From: JAKQHY01 sp034429475
GTDB taxonomy: Bacteria > Chloroflexota > Anaerolineae > B4-G1 > SLSP01
Length of the DNA stretch: 64,000 nucleotides
NCBI GenBank assembly: GCA_034429475.1
Contig: DAOUGD010000126.1
Location: 124,001-188,000 of the forward strand
Reading direction: 5' to 3'
Both the position numbers and the translations under genes were made by a program. A model generated the notes under the pieces. That model saw only the letters and a program-made list of their open reading frames with translations, ran no database searches and was not told where the DNA came from. Each line of letters starts with the position of its first letter. Positions within the stretch are counted from its first letter, which is position 1. Below, one piece after another: positions 54,630 to 61,653 of the stretch.

Positions 54630-55589
54630 ATGGCGTCTTTGTATTTCATTGCGGTAGATTTAGGCGGAACGCAGATTCGGGCGGCCCGTTATACATCGGA
54701 TGACGTGTTGGAAGCGCGGGTTGCGATGCCCACCGGCGCGGATGAAGGCCAGTCTGCTGTGCTGCGGCGCGTCCAATCGGCCATTCATCAGGTGTGGCCG
54801 ATGAACAGTCCGGTCTCCGGGATTGCCATTGGCGTGCCAGGTCCCGTAGATTTCAAGCGGGGGGTGGTGCGGTTCACCCCTAATCTGCCGGGATGGCAGA
54901 ACGTCCCGATGCGGGACATCCTGCTGGAAAAATTCAAAGTGCCAGTCTTTGTCGGCAATGATGCCGACGTGGCGGCGTTGGCCGAGCATCGCTTCGGGGC
55001 GGGGCGCGGGGTGGCCGATATGATCTACATGACGATCAGCACCGGCATCGGCGGGGGATTGATTTTCAACAACCGCCTGTTCACGGGCGGGAACGGGTTG
55101 GGGGGCGAGATCGGCCACATTGTGGTGGATATGAACGGCCCGCTGTGCGGTTGTGGCAACTCCGGCTGCCTGGAGGTGATGGCCTCGGGGACGGCCATTG
55201 CGCGGCTGGCCCGCGAGCGCCTCGCTGCCGGCGCCTCGTCGGTGCTGACGGAGATGGTTCGCGGCGACCTGGCGAAGATTACCGCCAAGGAGGTCAACGA
55301 GGCGGGGCAGCAAGGCGATCCCCTGGCCATTGCGGTCTTTGAACAGGCCGGCGCTTATCTCGGCGCAACGATCGTGGGGATGATGTATTTGCTGAATCCC
55401 TCACTGTTTGTGTTGGGGGGCAGCGTGACGTTGGCCGGCGATTTGTTATTCGGCCCACTGCGCAAGACGATAGCGGCGCGCGCGCCTGTGGCATACCAGG
55501 AGCAAACCCGCGTGGTTCCGGCTATGTTGGGCGGGGATGTGGGGTTGTGGGGGGCGCTGGCGTTATGTCTGATGGAATTGGGGTTGTAG
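54630..55589 (+). CDS. ROK-family sugar kinase (glucokinase-like)
   Basis: ATG 54630 follows GGGAGG by 5 bases; GTG 54612 in frame is less likely. The 319-residue protein shows FIAVDLGGTQIRAARY (phosphate-binding loop 1), GVPGPVDFKRGVVRFTPNLP, VFVGNDADVAALAEHRFGAG (catalytic Asp in the NDAD segment), STGIGGGLI (ATP loop 2), GEIGHIVVD, and the zinc motif CGCGNSGCLE that defines ROK proteins. No HTH, so it is an enzyme and not a repressor. It likely phosphorylates glucose or a related hexose with ATP in the cytosol; exact sugar not resolved. The VanW-family gene follows after 3 bases, so the two are probably cotranscribed. Confidence 0.9.
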   Translation: MASLYFIAVDLGGTQIRAARYTSDDVLEARVAMPTGADEGQSAVLRRVQSAIHQVWPMNSPVSGIAIGVPGPVDFKRGVVRFTPNLPGWQNVPMRDILLEKFKVPVFVGNDADVAALAEHRFGAGRGVADMIYMTISTGIGGGLIFNNRLFTGGNGLGGEIGHIVVDMNGPLCGCGNSGCLEVMASGTAIARLARERLAAGASSVLTEMVRGDLAKITAKEVNEAGQQGDPLAIAVFEQAGAYLGATIVGMMYLLNPSLFVLGGSVTLAGDLLFGPLRKTIAARAPVAYQEQTRVVPAMLGGDVGLWGALALCLMELGL

Positions 55590-55592
55590 ACG

Positions 55593-57395
55593 ATGGGGCG
55601 CTTATTGATGGCTTTGACGGTGGTCCTGCTGCTGCTGATCACTGTGTCTGCCTGGGTTTTGGGGCCGGGCCTGCAACATAAGTTCTTGCCCGGCGTGTGG
55701 GTGTGGGATATCGCCCTGGGCGGCATGACGCCGGAGGCAGCCGCCGCCCACCTGGCGGTATCCCTGCCCTTGCAGCAGCCGAATCTGGTGATCGTTGGCC
55801 CTGAGGGGCAGCGCTGGTCATTTTCCCCCGCCGATCTGGGAATGATGGTGGATACGTCGGCCACGTTGACGCCCGCTTACGCTGTCGGGCGTCAACAAAC
55901 GGGTGTGGACGGCCTGCGCGAACGCCTGAACGTGCTGCTCAACGGTGTCACGTTTGCCCCGGTGCTGGCCTGGGACGAGCGTCCGGCGTTGGAGCGCCTC
56001 CAGGCCATTGCCGTGGAGTTGGCGCAGCCGGCGCAGGACGCGACCGTGCAGATGCAGGGAACGGAGTTGACCCTGGCGCCAGGGCGGGTGGGGCGGCAGA
56101 TGAGCGTCACGGCGACGCTGGAGGCGCTGCTGCCGCATCTCTATACGTTGGCGCCGGCGGAGGTGGTGCCGGTGTTCACCGCCTTGCCGCCGCAGATCAG
56201 CGATGACAAGGTGGAGCGCGCGCTGGCAATGGCGCACACGATGCTGGCGCAGCCGTTGACGCTGGTGCTGGCCGATCCGCAGGAGGGCGATCCCGGCCCG
56301 TGGGTACTGCCCGCCGACGTGTTGGTGGGAATGTTGGACGTTCAGATTGACGCCGAGTCCGTCTGGGTGGGCCTGGACCAGGTGGAACTGGCGCAGTTCC
56401 TCAGTCCCCTGGCGCTGGCCCTTTTCCGCGAGCCGGTGGACGCGACGTTCCGCTTTGACGCCGCCACCGTTTCGTTGACGCCGATCACCCCTAGCATCAC
56501 CGGGCGCGAGTTGGATGTGGCGGCAACGATCCTCAGCATCAACGAGAAACTGCAAAATGGCGAGCATTTTATTCCCCTGGTGGTCAACACCATTTCTCCG
56601 GCTCGCCCGGACACCATCACGGCTGCCGATCTGGGCATTCGGGAGGTGGTGGCGGTGGGCGAGTCTTACTTCACCGGTTCTTCTTCGGCGCGCGATAAGA
56701 ATATCCGCCTGGGCGCCTCAAAATTCGACGGGGTTATGATTGCCCCGGACCAGACGTTCTCGTTCAACGAGTATCTGGGCGCCGTTTCAGTGGAGGAGGG
56801 GTACGACGAGTCTTACGTCATCATCAACGGGCGCACGGTGCCGGGGGTGGGTGGGGGCATTTGTCAGGTCGCTACCACCGCGTTCCGGGCGGCGTTCTAT
56901 GGGGGCTACCCGATTGTGGAGCGTTGGGCGCACGCCTACCGGGTGGGGTATTACGAAATTGGCGGCTTCGGCCCCGGTTTTGACGCGACGGTCTATTCTC
57001 CGCTGGTGGATTTTCGCTTTAAAAACGACACACCCTACCATATCTTGATTCAAACTGAAGTGGATGCGGCGCGCGCCCGGCTGCGCTTTGTGTTCTACAG
57101 TACGCCGGATGGCCGCGCGGTAGAACAAATCGGCCCGGAGTGGGGCGAGCCGGAACCGGCCGGCGATCCCATCTATGAGTACGATCCCACCATGCCCTCC
57201 GGCACGGTGGTCAAGGTGGAGACTCCCCACGATGGTTTGCTGGCGACGCTGGGGCGTGTGGTGCGTGACGCCTCCGGCGCTATCCTGTACCGGGATAATT
57301 TCGTCAGTCATTTTGTGCCGTGGCCGGCGCAGTACAAGTACGGCCCGAACTATACGCCGCCGCCCGCCGCCGTCGTGGTTACGCCGGAGCCGTAA
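55593..57395 (+). CDS. VanW-family protein with YoaR-like wall-binding region
   Basis: Protein of 600 residues. An N-terminal membrane helix (4-24, LLMALTVVLLLLITVSAWVL) serves as uncleaved anchor or signal. Residues 30-340 hold two repeats typical of YoaR/PG-binding-4 regions (VWVWDIALGGMTPEAAAAHL; LSINEKLQNGEHFIPLVV). The VanW domain (about 360-500) has FSFNEYLGAVSVEEGYDES, GRTVPGVGGGICQVATTAF, and PLVDFRFKNDTPYHILI. A C-terminal G5-like/beta region and a Pro-rich end follow. Such proteins sit outside the membrane and touch the cell wall; biochemical function is unproved. It starts 3 bases after the ROK kinase stop with only a weak ribosome site, suggesting coupled translation. Confidence 0.9.
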   Translation: MGRLLMALTVVLLLLITVSAWVLGPGLQHKFLPGVWVWDIALGGMTPEAAAAHLAVSLPLQQPNLVIVGPEGQRWSFSPADLGMMVDTSATLTPAYAVGRQQTGVDGLRERLNVLLNGVTFAPVLAWDERPALERLQAIAVELAQPAQDATVQMQGTELTLAPGRVGRQMSVTATLEALLPHLYTLAPAEVVPVFTALPPQISDDKVERALAMAHTMLAQPLTLVLADPQEGDPGPWVLPADVLVGMLDVQIDAESVWVGLDQVELAQFLSPLALALFREPVDATFRFDAATVSLTPITPSITGRELDVAATILSINEKLQNGEHFIPLVVNTISPARPDTITAADLGIREVVAVGESYFTGSSSARDKNIRLGASKFDGVMIAPDQTFSFNEYLGAVSVEEGYDESYVIINGRTVPGVGGGICQVATTAFRAAFYGGYPIVERWAHAYRVGYYEIGGFGPGFDATVYSPLVDFRFKNDTPYHILIQTEVDAARARLRFVFYSTPDGRAVEQIGPEWGEPEPAGDPIYEYDPTMPSGTVVKVETPHDGLLATLGRVVRDASGAILYRDNFVSHFVPWPAQYKYGPNYTPPPAAVVVTPEP

Positions 57396-57398
57396 TGG

Positions 57399-57453
57399 GT
57401 CAACGGATTCAACGGATGGAACGGGTGGTCAAATAGCTTCTAAATCCGTTGAC
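57399..57453. repeat. 'caacggatt' hairpin repeat
   Basis: gtcaacggatt (57399-57409) pairs with aatccgttgac (57443-57453); between them is a further aacgga unit. Same family as 21202-21262. Confidence 0.6.
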
Positions 57454-57467
57454 CGAGAAGCAAAAAC

Positions 57468-57499
57468 AGACCCTCCCACCTCATCAGGTGGGAGGGTCT
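57468..57499. terminator. Intrinsic terminator, bidirectional
   Basis: agaccctcccacct (57468-57481), loop catc, aggtgggagggtct (57486-57499): a perfect 14-base stem. The U-run is best on the minus strand (gtttttg), ending the 57560-58621 gene, but the stem also lies after the VanW gene. Confidence 0.9.
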
Positions 57500-57559
57500 A
57501 TCTTATCTCAGTCGTTATACGGCCAGGCTGTTAATCGGCGTGGGCGGAGGTTATACCCC

Positions 57560-58621
57560 CTACGCCGCCTTGACCCAGGCGCGTAATTCAAAAGTGACCT
57601 TCTGCGCGAAGCTGTGTTGCGGCAGATTCCCCTGAGCGTATTCCAATTCCTTCACGCGCACTTCGATGCGCAGCGCGCTGGTCTCAATGGCGGCGCTTTG
57701 CCCCGCTGCAAGCTGTTGGATGTCGCCCTTGGGTTCCAGCTTGGCGCGCAAGTCCGGCTCGTTGTAGGCGTACTCGCTGGCGAGCACGGTGGTCACGGTG
57801 CGGATGTCGCTCTTGTCGAACAGCCAGGCTTCAAACGCGGTGACTTTCTTGGGGTCGCCCGCGCCGATGGTCTCAGAAATGCCGATGCCGCACTCCCCGA
57901 GGAAGTCCGGGCCGATTTCGATGCTGAAGGAGGGGTCGAAGAAATCGTCGCCCATCACGTAGGTGGTGGTGAAGGACTTGACGGGCGGTTCCACGCCGGG
58001 TTCGACTTCTATGGGAGCGCCATAGCCGGTCGGCTCAAAGGCTTCTTCTGGTTCGGGGGCGCGGCGTTTGCGGATGACCAGGAACCAGACGGCCAGAACG
58101 ACGCCCAAGGCTAAACACAAGATGGCAATGAGGGTTATAAGGTTTTGCAGTGAGCTTTTTTCGCCGGTATCCGCCTTTTTGACGCTGGCGCGGATGGCGG
58201 TCATATCCTTCTGCATGCGCTGCAACGCAATGATTTTGTTAGTATTGAGTTTGTAATCGGTTAGCCCCTTAGAAATGGCGCGATCCAGGTCTTTGTCGAG
58301 CGCGTCTTTCTTCGCTAACCAGGGAATATCGCCGCTCTTCTCCAAATTTAGCCCCAACCGTTCCGCGGCTATGGCGGGGTCTCCGGTCTCCAGGTAATCT
58401 TCCGCCACTGCCGCCAGATAGTAGGCCTGAAACTTAGCGTACAGGTGTCCGGGGGAGGCGTCTATCCATTTCACCGGGAAGAGGCCCCAGCCAATGACCA
58501 GCCCGATGGCGACGCCCAGCGCGATGCTGATCCATAGCTTATACTTGTCCCAGATGGGCTGCGCTTTTACCATGACTTGAGCAAAAATAGTAAAGCCTTT
58601 AGCCAGTAGTGTGTCGAACAT
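57560..58621 (-). CDS. Two-helix membrane protein, unrecognised
   Basis: ATG at 58621 is preferred to GTG 58627 because AAGGAG then sits 5 bases ahead. The 353-residue protein has a helix at about 30-50 (WISIALGVAIGLVIGWGLFPV), a region with repeated alpha-helix content (YLAAVAEDYLETGDPAIAAERL, recalling a tetratricopeptide-like pair, then a coiled segment LQRMQKDMTAIRASVKKADTG), a second helix at about 160-182 (LITLIAILCLALGVVLAVWFLVI) followed by basic RKRR, and a C-terminal ~150-residue beta-rich domain (TTTYVMGDDFFDPSFSIE, DFLGECGIGISETIG, VTAFEAWLFDKSDIRTVTTVL). I do not recognise the family. Hairpin topology with both long ends on the same, probably cytosolic, side is likely. Confidence 0.75.
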   Translation of the reverse strand: MFDTLLAKGFTIFAQVMVKAQPIWDKYKLWISIALGVAIGLVIGWGLFPVKWIDASPGHLYAKFQAYYLAAVAEDYLETGDPAIAAERLGLNLEKSGDIPWLAKKDALDKDLDRAISKGLTDYKLNTNKIIALQRMQKDMTAIRASVKKADTGEKSSLQNLITLIAILCLALGVVLAVWFLVIRKRRAPEPEEAFEPTGYGAPIEVEPGVEPPVKSFTTTYVMGDDFFDPSFSIEIGPDFLGECGIGISETIGAGDPKKVTAFEAWLFDKSDIRTVTTVLASEYAYNEPDLRAKLEPKGDIQQLAAGQSAAIETSALRIEVRVKELEYAQGNLPQHSFAQKVTFELRAWVKAA

Positions 58622-58663
58622 AGTCACTCCTTTTAGATGAATAAGGTCATTTCTATATTGAAA

Positions 58664-58692
58664 AGATTACCACGAATGTTATATATTTGCAA
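58664..58692 (-). promoter_or_regulatory. Promoter of the two-helix membrane protein gene
   Basis: On the minus strand TTGCAA (58692-58687), 17-base spacer, TAATCT (58669-58664); leader of about 35 bases with AAGGAG. Confidence 0.6.
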
Positions 58693-58748
58693 GTGTTTTG
58701 GTTTGTGCGGGTGGGCTTTATCATTTTCCTGATGATCAGATTGAGTTC

Positions 58749-58776
58749 TTGACGCTCTCTGATGGCAAAGTATAAT
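58749..58776 (+). promoter_or_regulatory. Promoter of the O-antigen ligase-like gene (probably leaderless)
   Basis: TTGACG (58749-58754), 16-base spacer, TATAAT (58771-58776). The ATG at 58784 is 7 bases beyond the -10 box, where transcription itself should start; no Shine-Dalgarno is present. Confidence 0.78.
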
Positions 58777-58783
58777 CGGCGTC

Positions 58784-60286
58784 ATGATGACCCAGTGGCG
58801 CACAACTATTCAGGACCTGCTTGAGCATAGTCTGGTACGCGGCTTGTTTTTCACCCGGCATCGCTGGTGGCTGGCCGGCGTGGTATTGTTGGTCATGGTC
58901 GCCGTGGGGGTGGGCGGCGGCTGGCTCATTGTGGAGATTGACGCTCTGCCGGTGCTGGTCTTGCTGGCGGGATTGGGGTACGCGGTCTGGGTGTTGCAGA
59001 ATATTGAGATTGCCTATCTGGGCGTGATCGGCATTATTGTCTTGCTCCCCTTTGCCTCCGTTCCCTTCGATCTGGGATTTACTCCCACCTTTTTAGACCT
59101 GACGTTGCTGGCGTTGTTTGCCGTATGGGGTTTACCCTATGTGTTGGGGGAGGAGCAGCGCTTCGTGGGGACGCCAGTGGGGGGGGCGGTCCTGGCGTTT
59201 ATGCTGATGGCGATCGGCGCTTTTGTGTCGGGATTATCGCACGGCTCTTTGACCAGTTACCTGCTGCGTCATTTTGCCGAGGTGCTGCTCAGCATTGCGT
59301 TATTCTACCTGGTGGTGAACACAGTGCGCGACACGGGCCGCTTGCAGCGTCTGATGCGCTGGGTGGTGCTGGGCGCGACGGCGGCGGCGGCGCTGGGAAT
59401 TGGCCTGTATTTTCTGCCAGATGAGCTGGCGATTCAGATTTTATCCGCCCTGGGACGCTTCGGCTATCCTACCGGGTCGGGTGTGCTGTGGTACATCCGC
59501 GACGATCCCTCACTGATGCAGCGGGCGACCGCCACTTCAGTTCACCCCAACGTGCTGGGCAGCCTGCTCAACGTGGCCCTGGCGATGGCGGTGCCGCAAC
59601 TTTTCACCCGCCGCCCGTTTTTGCCGCACTGGCTGCTGATCGGCGCGATGGGGGTGATGGGCCTGTGCCTGGGACTGACCGTCTCGCGGGGTTCGATGGT
59701 GGGCCTGGCGGCGGCAGTCACGGCCATTGCGGTGCTGCGTTATCGCAAACTGCTGCCCTTGATGGTCGTAGGGCTGCTCCTCTTCCTGGTGCTGCCGTGG
59801 ACTCAAACGCTGGTGACGCATTTTGCCGAGGGATTCTTGCGGGAAGACCTGTCAACTCAGATGCGCATGGGCGAGTACAAGGACACCTTCACCCTCATCG
59901 CCCGCTATCCTGTCTTGGGGGTGGGGTTCTCCGGCGCGCCGGACATTGACATTTACGTCGCCGTTGCCAGCGTGTACCTGTTGATTGCCGCGCAGATGGG
60001 ACTGGTGGGGCTGGCTATCTTCCTTGTCATCATGGGGATGGTGCTGCTGCGCTTTTGGCGGCGGCGAGAACGGGTCCGGGAGCATCCCGGCCTTGAGCCG
60101 CTGTGGTACGGCATCCACGCCGCCATTATTGGCGGGCTGGTCGGCGGCGTGTTTGATCACTACTTCTTCAGCCTGGATTTTCACCATTCAGTCACACTTT
60201 TCTGGCTAATCGTCGGCCTGGCGACGGCAGCAACGGAGATGATAGGAGTGAGGAGTGAGGAGCTACGAATTACGAATTACGAATAG
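58784..60286 (+). CDS. O-antigen ligase/polymerase (Wzy_C)-like membrane protein
   Basis: Protein of 500 residues with about 10-12 membrane helices. The large-loop region shows the Wzy/WaaL arrangement: RATATSVHPNVLGSLLNVAL (H and N of the family), GLTVSRGSMVGLAAA (the SRG motif), an extracytoplasmic loop near MRMGEYKDTFTLIARYPVLG and VGFSGAPDID, then a final pair of helices with GGVFDHYFFSLDFHHS. The family transfers or polymerises lipid-linked glycans outside the membrane; the glycan here is unknown. No other glycan genes adjoin. The last residues (RITNYE) are written by an intergenic-type AT-rich repeat, so the true ancestral end has been extended. ATG 58787 is an alternative start one codon on. 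Confidence 0.85.
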   Translation: MMTQWRTTIQDLLEHSLVRGLFFTRHRWWLAGVVLLVMVAVGVGGGWLIVEIDALPVLVLLAGLGYAVWVLQNIEIAYLGVIGIIVLLPFASVPFDLGFTPTFLDLTLLALFAVWGLPYVLGEEQRFVGTPVGGAVLAFMLMAIGAFVSGLSHGSLTSYLLRHFAEVLLSIALFYLVVNTVRDTGRLQRLMRWVVLGATAAAALGIGLYFLPDELAIQILSALGRFGYPTGSGVLWYIRDDPSLMQRATATSVHPNVLGSLLNVALAMAVPQLFTRRPFLPHWLLIGAMGVMGLCLGLTVSRGSMVGLAAAVTAIAVLRYRKLLPLMVVGLLLFLVLPWTQTLVTHFAEGFLREDLSTQMRMGEYKDTFTLIARYPVLGVGFSGAPDIDIYVAVASVYLLIAAQMGLVGLAIFLVIMGMVLLRFWRRRERVREHPGLEPLWYGIHAAIIGGLVGGVFDHYFFSLDFHHSVTLFWLIVGLATAATEMIGVRSEELRITNYE

Positions 60287-60345
60287 CGAATTATGAATTG
60301 CAACCGTTATTCGTTATTCGCTATTCGCTATTTGCTATTTGTTGG
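60261..60345. repeat. AT-rich inverted repeat ('gaattacgaatagcgaat')
   Basis: acgaattacgaatagcgaat-type units (60265-60300) face attcgttattcgctattcg-type units (60309-60338), giving a potential long hairpin. The cgaattatgaattgc at 60287-60301 is the exact inverse of 12951-12965. It spans the end of the ligase-like gene and could act as its terminator. Confidence 0.65.
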
Positions 60346-60359
60346 TTGTCCATTATACT
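60332..60359 (+). promoter_or_regulatory. Promoter candidate of dnaN
   Basis: TTGCTA (60332-60337), 16-base spacer, TATACT (60354-60359), 30 bases ahead of the dnaN start. The -35 box lies within the AT-rich repeat. Confidence 0.55.
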
Positions 60360-60389
60360 TGGCTTAACTAAACATTTGGGAGGTCCTCG

Positions 60390-61514
60390 ATGAAACTTTC
60401 TTGCCTTCAAGAAAACTTAGCCAAAGGGTTGGGGATTGTCGGACGGGCGGTGCCTTCGCGGACTACGATGCCTATTTTGAGCAACGTGCTGCTGGCGACC
60501 GATCGGGGGCAGCTTAAGCTGGCCGCGACGAACCTTGAAATGAGCGTGGTGCATTGGGTAGGGGCGCGCGCTGAGACCGAAGGTGCCATCACTGTGCCGG
60601 CGCGCAATTTCATTGACCTGGTGAATTCGCTGCCGCCTGACCAGGTGGATTTAACACTGGATGAGCAATTGCAGTTACTGTCGCTGGCGTGTGGGTCGGT
60701 GAAAGCGAGTTTCCGGGGCATCTCTGCTGAGGAATTCCCGGTAGTGCCGGCGCCTGAAGAGAGCAACGGCTTCGCGGCGGAGGCGGGGGATTTGCGCGTG
60801 GGGTTGGGGCAGGTCATCTTTGCGGCCTCAACGGATGAAAGCCATCCGGTTTTGACCGGCGTTTTGGCCGAATTTGCCGAGGATACGTTGACCCTCGCCG
60901 CGGCCGATGGTTTCCGCCTGTCCATGCGCCGCATCCCGCTGATTCACCCCGTCCCGCAGCCGTTCAGCGTCATCATCCCGGCCCGCGCGCTCTCCGAAGT
61001 GTTGCGCATTATTGGCAGCCAGGAGGAGCCGGTCTCCCTATCTACCACCCACCAGCACAATCAGATTTTGTTCCAGATGAAGGACACAGTTCTTAACTCC
61101 CAATTGATTGATGCGAATTTCCCGGACGTGCGGCGGATCATTCCCGCGAGCAGCGCCACGCGCGTGGTGCTGGGACGTGAGGAAATTTTGCAAGCCTGCA
61201 AGCGTGCCGCCATCTTCGCCCGCGACGCGGCCAACATCGTGACGTTGAGCATTACGCCGGGCGAAATCGTGGTCTCAGCGGATTCTTCCGAATCCGGGCA
61301 AGGCTCTACACGCCTGGCGGCCAACGTTGAAGGGGAGCTGGCGGAGTTGGAGATTGCCTTCAACGTGCGCTTCCTGACCGATGTGTTTTCCGCGCTGGCA
61401 ATGCCGCAGGTGTCGTTGGAATTGAACGCGCCAACCAACCCTGGCGTGATCAAGTCCATCGGCGACGACGCCTTTGTCCACGTCGTGATGCCGATGCACT
61501 TGGGGCGGCGTTAG
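60390..61514 (+). CDS. dnaN: DNA polymerase III subunit beta (sliding clamp)
   Basis: Protein of 374 residues, the normal length for three clamp domains. It begins MKLSCLQENLAKGLGIVGRAV, with TTMPILSNVLLATDRGQLKLAAT of domain 1, HPVLTGVLAEFAEDTLTLAAADGFRLS of domain 2, and ELEIAFNVRFLTDVF then VIKSIGDDAFVHVVMPMHL at the C-terminus of domain 3, the usual MPM(R/H)L ending of the clamp. It forms a ring dimer that holds the replicative polymerase on DNA. GGGAGG precedes ATG. No dnaA or recF is next to it, so it is apart from the classic origin cluster, at least on these flanks. Confidence 0.96.
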   Translation: MKLSCLQENLAKGLGIVGRAVPSRTTMPILSNVLLATDRGQLKLAATNLEMSVVHWVGARAETEGAITVPARNFIDLVNSLPPDQVDLTLDEQLQLLSLACGSVKASFRGISAEEFPVVPAPEESNGFAAEAGDLRVGLGQVIFAASTDESHPVLTGVLAEFAEDTLTLAAADGFRLSMRRIPLIHPVPQPFSVIIPARALSEVLRIIGSQEEPVSLSTTHQHNQILFQMKDTVLNSQLIDANFPDVRRIIPASSATRVVLGREEILQACKRAAIFARDAANIVTLSITPGEIVVSADSSESGQGSTRLAANVEGELAELEIAFNVRFLTDVFSALAMPQVSLELNAPTNPGVIKSIGDDAFVHVVMPMHLGRR

Positions 61515-61588
61515 TCTGCGGCAAGTTGTTGCAACTTCATGGGGGTCTTGCGGAGGGTTCGCCCTTCGGAAGGCTTTTTTGATAATCC

Positions 61589-61629
61589 CAGGGCTAGAGA
61601 TGTGGTGTGTGATCTCATCTCTGGCCCTG
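61589..61629 (+). terminator. Stem-loop after dnaN
   Basis: cagggctagagatg (61589-61602) pairs with catctctggccctg (61616-61629) with one G-T pair, followed by ttgtgttt. A weaker CCTT-CGG-AAGG stem with cttttttg lies just ahead (61563-61580). Together they separate dnaN from the protease gene. Confidence 0.65.
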
Positions 61630-61653
61630 TTGTGTTTATAGAGGCGAGAATTT

